Shown here in pieces: positions 11,581 to 22,900 of a stretch of 27,289 nucleotides of DNA. The stretch is from contig BLXT01007619.1 in the NCBI GenBank assembly GCA_019648995.1, forward strand, positions 494,791 through 522,079. The letters run 5' to 3'. Every line of letters starts with the position of its first letter. Position 1 is the first letter of the stretch. Made by a program: the position numbers and the translations under genes. Origin of the DNA: Plakobranchus ocellatus. Taxonomy: Eukaryota; Mollusca; Gastropoda; Plakobranchidae. The notes beneath the pieces were generated by a model, which was not told where the DNA came from, did not search any database, and saw nothing but the letters and a program-made list of their open reading frames with translations.

Positions 11581-11759
11581 GTGCGTGACGGTGTCCCGTA
11601 TGAGTGTGGCTTGTTACAGATGTCATAATTTATTTTATTCTGTTAATTTATATATATATGATAGCAGGCCAGATCTGCTTCCTATCACAAAATAAAGCAA
11701 GGTTTACAATAATATAACAGCAGAGCTAAGATTACCATATGGGACACCAAGTAACGCAC
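11581..11759. repeat. Inverted repeat, about 22-bp arms
   Basis: GTGCGTGACGGTGTCCCGTA at 11581 pairs, with small gaps, with the reverse complement of the end at 11759 (GTGCGTTACTTGGTGTCCCA, then TATGG). The arms enclose about 135 bp of AT-rich sequence. It may be a subterminal structure of the larger element or a small nested element. Confidence 0.5.
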
Positions 11760-12948
11760 AGAAGATTTTCAACAGCATATCTAAAAATAAGTGCCCTAAA
11801 ATAACAAAAATGTTTGCTGCTCTGGGAGTAAATTTTTATTATAATATAGTCTTTAGCCTGTTCATTCACCCATTTCATTGCTTTCATTCAAAAAAAAATT
11901 TGGGGGGAAGATGTAACAATTGGTGTATCCATGATCTGAGCCAAACACATAAACAATTTAGAGAAAAGCAACTGCATTAGATGTAAAGAGAAGATTACCC
12001 CTGGCCTAGGTTTAAAATCATCAACAATAGGAAGATATTGTAAGGTATGAAACACTGATTGCAACAATAAAAGGATGAGAAAAGTGAAGTATTTCCTGAA
12101 TCTTATCAGAGCAGTTCTGTTTGTCCCTGTAATTTAGTGTTCTTAGATTTCCCTGATTTTGGAAGATTTATGTGTTGCATAGCCCTATACAATGTTCCTA
12201 AAATCAGTACCTGAATTCCAGAAGCTATGTTAGTGTTACTAATAGTACATAAATAGACCCTTTGTACTCAAAGATCCAAGCTCCTAACTCCTTTCCTTTT
12301 CATGAACCCTGAATAATTTTGCCTGCCATTGAAGCGTTAATACTTAAGAATAACATACATGTCAATTTTGTTTATGTAAAAAATTCTATGAGTATTAATT
12401 AATTAATTTCCTAATGACTATACTGCTCTCTCATGGTGTGTGTAGAGCCTTGATTTGTTGATTATTCAGGTGTTTGTACAAGCTGCAATGTATATAAAAG
12501 TAAATTCATTTTATACAGCCTGAAATGGTGTTTATAATTGTACCAATTTTATTTATGTGGCAATCAAAATAATTTATTGACAAGTAATTAAAACTGACAA
12601 AATTTCTATAAAAAAAGATTTCTTCGCCTAGCAGACAAATCTAGATGAAGTTGCCGTTGGTTGCACTTCAGTGCCCACAAGACGCTAGGGGTCAAAAGTA
12701 TCAATTACAGATCTAGTTGGAAACTAAGATTTGTAGGATAAACAGCCATGTGAAAATTTAGACTTGAATTCCATAAATATTACGAACTTATCTTGATATT
12801 TTTTGTCTATGTATGTTAACTATTTTCATACTGTTTACTTTCGTGATTTTAGCTTTAACTATACATCTTGATTCTAATTTTTTTTGTCACAGGATTTAAA
12901 GAATAAGAGCAGTACTTCAACTTCCACAATGTAGGCCACGTTGATAAG

Positions 12949-13054
12949 AAGCCTGAGATCACTTCCAAATTTAAGCCACCATTGTAAATAATTTTTGGGT
13001 GGGGGCCGAAAGCCTGAGATCACTTCCATTCAAAGCACTGAGATCACTGCTTTG
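12949..13054 (+). repeat. Repeated AAGCCTGAGATCACTTCCA plus palindromic variant
   Basis: AAGCCTGAGATCACTTCCA occurs at 12949-12967 and exactly again at 13010-13028, 61 bp apart. At 13031-13054 a variant forms an inverted repeat, CAAAGCA...TGCTTTG, around CTGAGATCAC. Confidence 0.75.
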
Positions 13055-13575
13055 ACATTGTGGCATAGACTTCTAGTCATATTACCTTCTAGCAAATCTG
13101 CGGTAACTTCCGATTCTATATTGATGGGGACCATGATGTAAGCAAAGGGGACCGCAGAAGTTCAGTAGTGCCCATATTCAGTGTAATGCTGTAAATAATA
13201 GGGACTGTCTTGATCTGTCATCCCAATGCACTCAAAGTGAAACCAAAAGTGTTCGGAAAAATAATCACTTCGATAATTTTAATTGAAAGAGTCAAAAACA
13301 TGCCTAGATCTCGGTCAATTCATGAACTGCATCCAAACTAGTAAACTCTTACACTCTCATAAATGTCACTAGATTTCCTTGCATGAACCTCATGACGCAC
13401 ATTGATGTGGCTTATCACGTTTATGCAGGAAAATTGGTTGGAAGCATAGTATTAATGGAATTAGAATAAAAATATCAACCATCATAAATGATATCAATGG
13501 ATTTTAGTGCTTTCATTTTCGTCTGATATCTACAGCTATGTTATGTATCATTTTCATGTAAGTGCGATTTGGAAT

Positions 13576-13597
13576 ACCAATGGAAACCTCCATTGGT
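13576..13597. repeat. Perfect 9-bp stem, 4-base loop hairpin
   Basis: ACCAATGGA-AACC-TCCATTGGT. No run of T follows and no gene end is nearby, so a function is not evident. Confidence 0.6.
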
Positions 13598-14479
13598 AAA
13601 GACTTATAAATGCACAGATACCTGCATCGATATATTCCAATTAATGAGGAAATGAAGGCAATGTTAATTTAACTATGGACAGTTTATAAAATTTACCAAC
13701 AATCGTCATTAATTACAAATAATGTTGTCCAAAAACAAAGATATCTTTTAAATTTTTTTGGAAAAAAATGATCACCTCACGTCACATCTTTGGATAATGG
13801 CAGCCAAGTTGCAGTTGATCAAGTTTGTTTCAGCAATTAATTTAAAAATAAGACACAAGTGATCTCAAGAAATTTAAGTGTTATTCTCAAGTCATTTAAT
13901 GGTCTCACTGTAATATAAAAGATTGGTGAGCAGTTCATTTTTTTCATAAATTTACTGTTCTGTTCTCTATGTACATTTGTAAGTGTTGACCCCCCAAGAT
14001 ATCTTTCAAAATGTCAGCAAACTACATGGAATCTTTATTTACTGGTATGCACTTTTAGTTTTCAACAAATTTTGAAGAACTTCCAGTAAATCAAGGCTAG
14101 GTTATAAATGCTTCATTGAGTACAATGAGGTCATGGATTGAAATGTGTAAATGAAAAGGTAATATAGTATTGAGTGAATTGTGAAGATAAATGCACTATG
14201 ATATAGTGGTGTGATGAAGAAATGTCAATACAGTTTTGCCTTCCTTTTGATAAAGCTCTTATTTATGTATGCCATGGCTTTATGAAAAGAATTTAGCCTA
14301 TAATTTAAAAAAAATGTTTTTAATTTCAAGACTGTAGACAGATATTTTTCTAATGAAGAGAAAAAGAATTACATTTACTGTATAGCATTTATCCACACAC
14401 TAAGTTTTAAAAAATATATTTTGCATTTAGAAAAATCTTTTAACACCAGTAATATAACACATTTTTTTTTCATTTGCAG

Positions 14480-15343
14480 ATTGAATTGTATTGAGTCAAG
14501 TAATACTAATAGTATGACCAAGCCCAAAAAGTCACAAAAACCAGCATATGTTGTGCGTTCTCCCAAAAAAGACCATAGGGACACTTCTCTGGCAGAAGGT
14601 TCCCACTCTTCAAGGAAAAAATTAAAGGCTGATCTGCCTCAATATGATCAATCAGAAACAGGAAATAGAAAATCTAAGCGAGATGCATTTAGACATAATA
14701 TTAGAGAAAGGCATGCAAGGCTTAAAGCAAGCATGGGTCCCACAAGATCTTTAATGTCCATAGATTTTACATCCATGGGATTAAACAGCTTGGAAAGATC
14801 TACTTCATCTCAGATGTACACAAAACCTCAGAGCAGTAATTCATCGGATGAGGAATCACAGTCTGATCGCCGTAATGACTGGAAGAGAAGCCAAGGAAAT
14901 CAAAACCACAGAGAATCAACAAACCATGGAGCAGTTTCTTCTTCAAACCAAGGCATATGGCGAAGGCCCCGGTCATCAAATCATGCACCAATAATAGTAG
15001 ATATGAGACATCATAACACTGGCATTGACTTACAATCCCCCAACCAACCCAAATCCCTATTGGGTGATTACTGGACTTCTGTTGCCCCTAAACCTACAAG
15101 TTTGATGAACTTTAAGGCCAAAGATAGCATGGGTCACTATACTATTCAACAAGAAACCTATAGTTGCCTAGATGATTTTACTTCACATTTAAATCCTCTG
15201 AGAACTCTACTTCCAGGAAGCAGAGGAGAAGAGCCGTCTTCTAAAAAACATTTTCGCCAGTCTGCTGATGACAGCATGGCTCCTGAGAGAAAATCACTTA
15301 AAACTGACCAATGCAAACAGGTGCCTGCAGAGTTATCACACAG
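14480..15343 (+). CDS. NOL9: NOL9 coding exon 1 (with 34 nt of 5' UTR)
   Basis: A polypyrimidine tract and TTTGCAG acceptor end at 14479, so this is probably not the first exon of the transcript. In-frame codons upstream of the ATG at 14514 run across the acceptor, so I chose that ATG as the start. The exon codes for 276 residues plus two bases. It is rich in Ser, Lys, Arg and Asn, with basic clusters such as KPKKSQKP, SRKKLK and RKSKRD that fit nuclear/nucleolar localisation. No folded domain is recognisable, as expected for the divergent N-terminus of this family. The exon ends CAC AG before GTTGGC. The split codon AG|A is completed by the next exon as Arg, and other nearby GTs break the frame. 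Confidence 0.85.
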
Positions 15344-16721
15344 GTTGGCTTTTTGAGTGATTATCTGGTAATACAAATGTAAAGCTGAATTTTAGACTAT
15401 TGTCAAAGCACTAACTTCTTTTGATGGATGAGTCTGTTTTTATTTCAATCCCTCCAAAACATTGACTTATCAGAAGTTGGCTGTAATAGGAACCAATACA
15501 CTAATACTTTTATCAGCTTTGACTTTGCCTATTGATGCTGGCTTTCTGTCTGTGGTAACATATTATTAATAGATTCTCTGTCAATGTATTCAGATGCACT
15601 CTATATATTGCTAGTTAAGGCAACTCCTAAGTTCTTTTAGTTACCTAGTATTTTATTTTTATTTTATATTTATATTCATTGAGTCATACTCAAAATACAT
15701 TCCTTTATTGCTGCTGGAGGTTTTTTTTTTCAGTTAATGAGAATGAATACAATATATATAATATCTTTTATTATTTTTTTTAAATTTCAGACTGCATGTG
15801 TTAAAAAATAAAGGCCATGCCTTTGTCCTTATTCCTTCTGCATGTGCAACAACCTATCTTCATGGCCGGGCTAAAGTCACAATACTAAAAGGTAATGTCA
15901 GCATACTGAACTACAGACTAGAAGAAGGAAGGCAGTATGAAGTGTTCTCCCCTACCTCTGGCAGTCTCCTTGCGTTGACATGTACATGTACAGATGAATT
16001 TAAACTTACTAGAGAGGAAGTCAGGCAGAAGCTGCTCACATTTGGCCTATCAGAAAATGACAAGGAAGTCAGTTTTTCTTTCTTTTTCATTCTTTTTTAT
16101 TGCTTATATTTCGAAGCTGGTTACTTCAGAATAATTAGAATATTATGATAGTGTAGCACCTTGAAACTATCAGTTGCATCTCATTTTGCATTTGTATCAA
16201 AATATGATGTTAAGATAATAAGAATTAAAAAAAGAAAAGTAGACAATGTTAAAGCATGGATTTCAAAATATATGTGAAAGTGTGTGTACTTCGAATTTTA
16301 TGCCGCAACCACAGAATAGAGTGGGCTGCGTTTGAAGCAAAGATCTAGATTCCAGCTTTGATATCTAAATCAAAGCGTCATTATATCTAGATCTAGAATG
16401 GCCTGATTATAGATCCAGATTCAAGACCTAATTTTAGCTTGCTTTCATTGTGGACTGTATTCTAGGTAAGCAAAGTGGCATCATTCATTATCAAGGCTAT
16501 TCCATTCTAGATTCTAGATTCTGATCCATTGTTTGGCTGTGCCTGGACTCGAAGGTGTGGATTCTAGCTTACATATATTAATCAAGGTGCTATTGTCTGT
16601 ATCTAGATACGCTTAATTAGGCTGATAGATCTAGATTCAAGGCCTAATTATAGCTTTAGATCCATGAGCATCTAGATCTTAACTAGCAAGAATTCATTTC
16701 TTAAATGTTGCTTTCATTGAG

Positions 16722-16762
<41 letters not shown>

Positions 16763-16834
16763 GAATAATGAATTTACTGTTTAACTCACCTGTCCTGTTT
16801 GTATTGTAGAACGGCTTATTCAGCAATCAGTGTA

Positions 16835-16914
<80 letters not shown>

Positions 16915-19900
16915 TGTGAAAAATTATATGCACTTTGTCTGATTTTGCTGATAACGGAACCAAGATTAAATACTTCAATCTGAATTCAGATAATCTATTT
17001 TTTTTTTTAATATTGAGAATTTTTTTCTTGGAATATTTTTTTTTTTTTTTTTGCATAAAGTGCTTTATAGAATCTGAATCTGACTTGTTTAATCAGAATT
17101 TTTTCAAGCCTAAAGTTGCCACGATCTTTGTGTGTTATAATTTCTTTTCACATGAATTTGAAGATTCAAAGCAGAAAAGAACAACGTCATTTAAAAGTTG
17201 CCCCACACAAAAGGGGGTAGACTTTAAGGACCGAAGATTGTGGATAACAAAACATGTAAGTGTCTATCAAGGTGTAATCAAGGCCATCTATGCTTATGCC
17301 TTTAAAAGGAAAGTGATTGACTGTTGAGGGCAGGGCTAGACTTTGAAGTGTAGCTGAGATATGCTAGCCAGCCACTCCTGGGTGCATTTATAAGGAGCTT
17401 CATCAAAAGATTTGATGAAAACAAGACAACCTTTCACAGCAGCCATGTAAGCCACAAGGCAGAGATGGTAGTGTTGCTTGAGCCTGTGTGTATTATGTAG
17501 ACAGAGGACTCAAACAGATTTGAATTGTTTGACATTCAGGTAGATTTAAAAAATTACCAGGCTTCTGCCTTTTTTTTCAGCACATGAAATACAAAAAATA
17601 ACACACAAAAAGAAAAGGTGTGATTCTTTTCCAAGAGGAAAAATAAGCTTCAAAATTAAAAATTAAGAATTTTAATGAAGAAAGGATAAAAAAATAAATT
17701 TAAAAAACATTTAATGCAGCCAATGGCCATTATAAGCCAATAAAAATGTTCAGGGGAATGTTGACAAAACTTAAGTCAAGAACCGTATTTAAAACCGTAT
17801 CTGTAAAACTGATTTTTGGCTAATCTAAATATTTGGATAATCTGAACTTTTTGCTTGTTCCCTGTGAATTCAGACTGAATGGCAATAAGGTATTGAAAGT
17901 TTCTGGCATTAGTAGAATATTAGAAAACAAAAAATCAATGATGCATTGGGCATTTTTTCATATATTTATTATGCTCTGAAAATTAATGGCTTTTTTATAC
18001 TGATGAAAATATCAGCTTTGTTTCTGAAAATGTTTCCCTACCTTCATAACAGCTTGAGAGCATTGGGAAATCCACTGTAGCCCTTGTCATGCTGACTAAG
18101 TTGGAGTCAACAATGAGTGACTACATCACTTCCTTCATACCATACACTCAGCTGTTCACAGCGCCGGAAACAAGGGAGAAAGATGCTCATGCTCTGAAGG
18201 GCATCACTTTGCCAGAGCTAGGACTAAAGTTGGCACCTATGAAAGAGATGGGGCCAATGTGTCTCACTTTGTCCCATGATTATGAGGATGTTCTGCAGAG
18301 ACTGACGGCTCAGTTGGCCAAGAGCACATGTAAGATGCAGCAGCTTTTTTTGTGTGTCAGTTGTCACATTGTGTCTGCTGTCGCAAGTAATGAGAAGCTC
18401 ATAAGCAGTTGACTTGCTTGTTTGCTTCTCTTAGATAATTTCTTAATTAACATTTTAATCGATCTAACAATACCATGAATACCTCATGATTTAAGTAACT
18501 TGTCTCAGGCCTGCCACAGAAAGAAAAAAGAAATTGCATTTTGTGACTAACTTATCACAGGCTGAATAATAAATGGAAAATGTTTCTGCATAGTGAAAAG
18601 TACTGTAAAATTTCGGAAGTCATTTTTTAATGCATGCATCATCTTTAAATATTTTATTATTATTTTTTTTTTCATAGTTATCATGTTTTTGTTGCTGTGG
18701 CTTCTTAAGTCATGGTCATCCTTTTTTATAGTAAGCCCCTGAATTGAAAAAAAAAAAAGTCATTTATAGTAATTTATTAAGCATTTATGTCAATGCTTTA
18801 TGGAAATTTTTCAAGGACAAATTTTATTGATTTATTGAAAATCATAAGGATTTTTCACATTTGAAAAAAGAATATTCTTAGATTGTTAGTTAGAAGCGGG
18901 AGTTAAAACAATAACTGAGCACAATTAAGACCTTAGGTCTTAGGTTTTATTCCCCACATTTTAAGAAAAATCTCCATCTTTGCAAACAAAAAAAAAATTA
19001 AAAATCTGTTACTTATATATGTACATTACATCTCTGTATATCTATTTCAAAGACAATGTTTAAAAATTCCTTTCAATTTTTCTTGAGGGAGAAGAATTTG
19101 TTTGCCTGGAATGTGCTAAAGAGAGAGCTGCCTCTTAAAATAAAAAAACGGTGGAAATTTGTAGCTCTGCATGACTTAGATTTGAGATTTGTTTTGCTTT
19201 GATATTTTTTTCAAATTTTTCACCAAAGAAATAACTGCCATATTTTTTTCCACTTTTTGACATCTATCAATGACCTGTTTATTACATTTTAAATCATTTG
19301 TTTTTTCAAAATCTGATTAGCTAGTCTTTGGTCATGTCAAACAAGATTTGTGCTCAAATGAATATTTGAAATATATATAATGCCTGAAAAATATTTTTCA
19401 GCCTCCAAAGCACCGCCCATATGGCTTTGCTGTGGAGCCAAAAATTCTGGAAAGTCCACATTTTGCCGCATGTTGATCAACACTGCTTTGAAAAGGTAAT
19501 GAGATTGCTTTCGTCTTACTTCAAACTTTATCATAATATGATACCAGACATGCCAGGTCTCCCGATTTAATCTGGAGTCACCCGATTTTTTAAAGAAAAT
19601 ACTCGTCTCCCGATTTCCCGATTTAAAGTGAGAAATCCCGATTTTTCTTGATATTCTGGTTGGAAGCTTTGACATATCGAAGTTTGTTTTATCTGTTGAG
19701 AATTAAAAGAAAAGAGAAATAATCGGTTAAACGCGTTTTCACTTTCAACAAATAATATTTGGTTACCTAGGTCAACCTAGCAATCTTGTTACTCTTTGGG
19801 AGCCAGTCATGACAGTGCTTCAAGTTGCGAAGTAAGCCTACAGGCAAACTAAGCGTAGGCCCACACTGGAGGCGACGCAACTTGTAATAGCCGACAAGAC

Positions 19901-22900
19901 GGACTGATGTCGCAGTTACTGAGTGCCACCCAAATAACGAGAGTGGCCTTGAGGTTTGCGCAGTAATGGTCAGTAGAATTATGCGTGGTCACGTAATGGC
20001 ACCCTCCCTTTCTCTTACCCAACAGAGATTCTGATGTAAAACCAGGCTGTAAAACACAAAAGATAGCTCTAACGCTCCTACAAGTAGCCGACTTGGTGTG
20101 CGTTCGCACCAAAGAAACAAAGTATTTACAAATATGTATTGTTGGACATGTGAACTGCTGCCTCCAGTGTGGGCGTTCCGCAAGCATGTGTGTATTGTCA
20201 AGTGTGAACACCGAAAAGTAAAGTTTAGATTCTACGGAGATACTTCAGCGAAGCAATGGATTTGCATAATGTAATGTGAATGACCATGCCCTGCAATTAG
20301 ATCTAGAGTCAGTCCAGACCTTGATCATTGTACTTCACGACCGAAGATTCATGGTCATCTTGTATCAACACAGTTTAATGCCAATCAGAAAACAAAAAAG
20401 ACCTAGGCATCGGTTGTATAGTTTTGGAAACCAGTAACTTTTTTTTTTTAATAACAGCAGGCCGGGGCAACCCCCCCCTCCAAAAACCTGATTAAACAAG
20501 GTGTACTTTAAAGAAACAATAGTTTGATTAGAATTCATTATCATCATATGTTTATTGAAGTATTAATTTTACGTGTGAGTGTTAGCAAGGAAAAAAAAAA
20601 CACCAATGAAAATATAAAAGATAAATTAATCAAAATTGATCCCAAACAAATTAATCATGGTAGCCTGCCTTGCCAGTAATAGGTAATATTTGGCGATCAT
20701 TACTTGAAGTAGATCTAAAATTGAAAGGAAAAAAAAAAGATACCAGTTGCATTAAAATACCTAACATCTGAAAGAAATTCATTATTATCATAACTTGCCT
20801 AACCTGTAACTGTTGATGATCATGATTTAGAGTAGATCTCAAACAAACAAAATATGTTTAAGGAACTCATTATCATCATGTGCCTTACCTTAACTGTTAG
20901 TAATCATGATTTAAAGTATAAATTTAATGATTTTTTATAACAACAAATGTAAGAAGTATTGAGAAAAAAACTCAGATAAAACAATCTATAATTTTAAATC
21001 TTATTAATTTCTCTGGGTTCATCAAGGATGTGATCTATATAGCATTAATTCTGACTGACCTCTCGCTGAATGGGAATGAGATCTAAGCTTCTTTTTCTGT
21101 CCATAAAGTTTATTCCTTAAAACGCTCCTGTTCTTTACTTCAAAATCCTGTTTTTTGGGTGGGTTCACTCCTGTTTTCTAATATTTTTGCCTGGCAAGTC
21201 TGTGATACTGATTGGTCCGTCCTGTAATGCTATCAGTATCAGAACGTCTATCAATCATGTCTCCTTATCTGTTACAACTCCAGAAGATTTGATGCAAAAA
21301 TAGCTTAGATACAGGACTGTTACTTCAATAAAGTTTATTCTGCAATTTTTACTAAATGTTATTTTCTAATATTTATCTATTTCTATTTTATTATCCAAAC
21401 TAGAAGAACAGCTCACTTAGCTGTTCAGTCCATAAATATAGATTTTCAAATATTGTGGATTTCTTAAACTAATATTTGTATGTCATTAATATTAATAGAG
21501 AATTTTTTTTTAATTTGGTTACAGTGTGAAAGCTGTTGGTTTTTTGGAATGTGATGTGGGTCAGACAGAGTTTTCTCCCCCTGCAACCCTCTCATTTCAT
21601 ATTATTGACAAGCCAATATTAGGTTTGTGATGATTTTGTATAACACATTTGATGTATTGATATTCTTTATCTTCATCTGCTTCACCTATGCTTTAACATG
21701 TTGTTTTTGTCAAGATTATTGTCAATCTTAAAAAGGATCAAGATTTCATATTTACTATTTCAAGTGATTTTTAAGCATGACAAAAATTGGAAAAAGTTGC
21801 ATGTGAGGATTAAAGAGATTTCAAATAGCATGAAGAAAGCAAATGAAACTTTAATCACTGAATTCTATAAAGGATTTATTATTTATCTTGTGTCAGAGGT
21901 TGCATTTTCAAACATTTTAAAGCGTTGAATCAGTTTAAAACTGCATTTTATAAGCTTTGGCATAGAGAAAATGGATTGATATTTTGTAATTCTGGACCAA
22001 GATTGAGGGGTTTTAACTTATTAAAAAAAAAAAAAAAAAGCAATGGAAGAGAGAAAAAAAAAAAAATTGTTTTTCTCCAAATATTTGCATGTACTATTCC
22101 ACTCTTTAGGTTTGGTGTCAAGGTATAATGTTCTGTCCTAATCTATTAAGTAATTATCATCAGCTTTCTACCTATCTCAAATTCAAGATGGTCAATGAAA
22201 ATTACATACTTTAGGGTTAAATCAGAAAATTTATATGAAATATCCTCAACAGCCTTCTAAGGTACTTGTTTGTCCCATTTGATTTTTTACTATGGCATAT
22301 AAATAGCCTACGTTTTTTTCTAGATTTGGTTATGAAAAACTTTAAGTAAATGAAATTTTGTACAAATATATTTCAGGACAACCCTTTTGCCATCAGCGTC
22401 ATGCAGAAAGGTCAGTATTAATTTATCTAAGTCAGTTCTGTAGACAGAGCGGAGATTTATTTTCTCCCCTCTTCTCCAACGCTTTTAATTTCTTTACAAA
22501 GATAACTACTTTTTTTTCTGGAAGCCCAGTTCTTCAGTCCAGCATGCATGAGCTGAGAAAATGTCTGCCTTGTTTTTAGGGCATTTGGTACATAAGTAAA
22601 GGAATAATTTAATTAACTGTCAAACACAACAGTAAGTGCTACCACTATTAGAGAGAAGAAACTAAAAACTTTACTTAATAAAGATATTTTCAAAAGGTTT
22701 ATTTTTTTAGGTTGGGGTTAAAGAATTTATATAAATGAAACAAGATCTTGTTTTTTGTCGACAAGATAAAGCAAGTTAATATATGTAAGACTGGATATAC
22801 TTCAACAATTTATTTGTCCATGCCATAAATGTATTATTAAGATCAAGACCTATGAGCCCATGTATTTACTTATCATTTAGAAGAGAAAAAAATACGTAAG

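Larger units (their letters stand above)
9528..11759. mobile_element. Putative element bounded by GTGCGTTAC...TTGGTGTC inverted repeats, enclosing the two-exon gene
   Basis: GTGCGTTACCCTTGGTGTCA starts at 9528. On the minus strand from 11759 the sequence is GTGCGTTACTTGGTGTCCCA. Related words recur inside: TTGGTGTCAC at 9706, ATGGTGTCA at 9809, GTTACACACG at 9892, TTGGTGTCCCAGTTACGTGC at 11397 and GTGCGTGACGGTGTCCCGTA at 11581. Repeated subterminal motifs in opposite orientation at the two sides are typical of DNA transposons. The gene between them has a transposon-like C-terminus. Exact ends and target duplication are not resolved. Confidence 0.4.
11760..14479. other. Upstream region or 5' UTR intron of NOL9, no coding exon seen
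   Basis: Because the first NOL9 coding exon starts after a splice acceptor at 14479, this stretch should contain or be crossed by a 5' UTR intron. I could not place the untranslated first exon or promoter. A possible acceptor (TTTTGTCACAG, about 12894) is followed by stop-rich sequence. Two short repeats and a hairpin are listed separately. Confidence 0.4.

Noticed and set aside
16935..17327. 130-codon plus-strand frame in NOL9 intron 2, and an antisense RT-like reading (KSFDEAPYKC)
   Set aside because: The plus frame starts in T-rich low-complexity sequence. The antisense reading is interrupted by stops and lacks recognisable reverse-transcriptase motifs such as the catalytic Asp pair.
18062..18076. 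GKST in the first residues of NOL9 exon 3 as the kinase P-loop
   Set aside because: It lacks the GxxxxGK[ST] spacing. A full GAKNSGKST with the expected strand and helix is in exon 4, followed by the correct downstream motifs.
19337..19675. 112-codon minus-strand open frame
   Set aside because: It runs antisense through the NOL9 P-loop exon and the CCCGATTT cluster, and its repeated residues come from the repeat.
19849..20211. 120-codon minus-strand frame
   Set aside because: It spans the MITE-like element and both its inverted ends, and no domain is recognisable.
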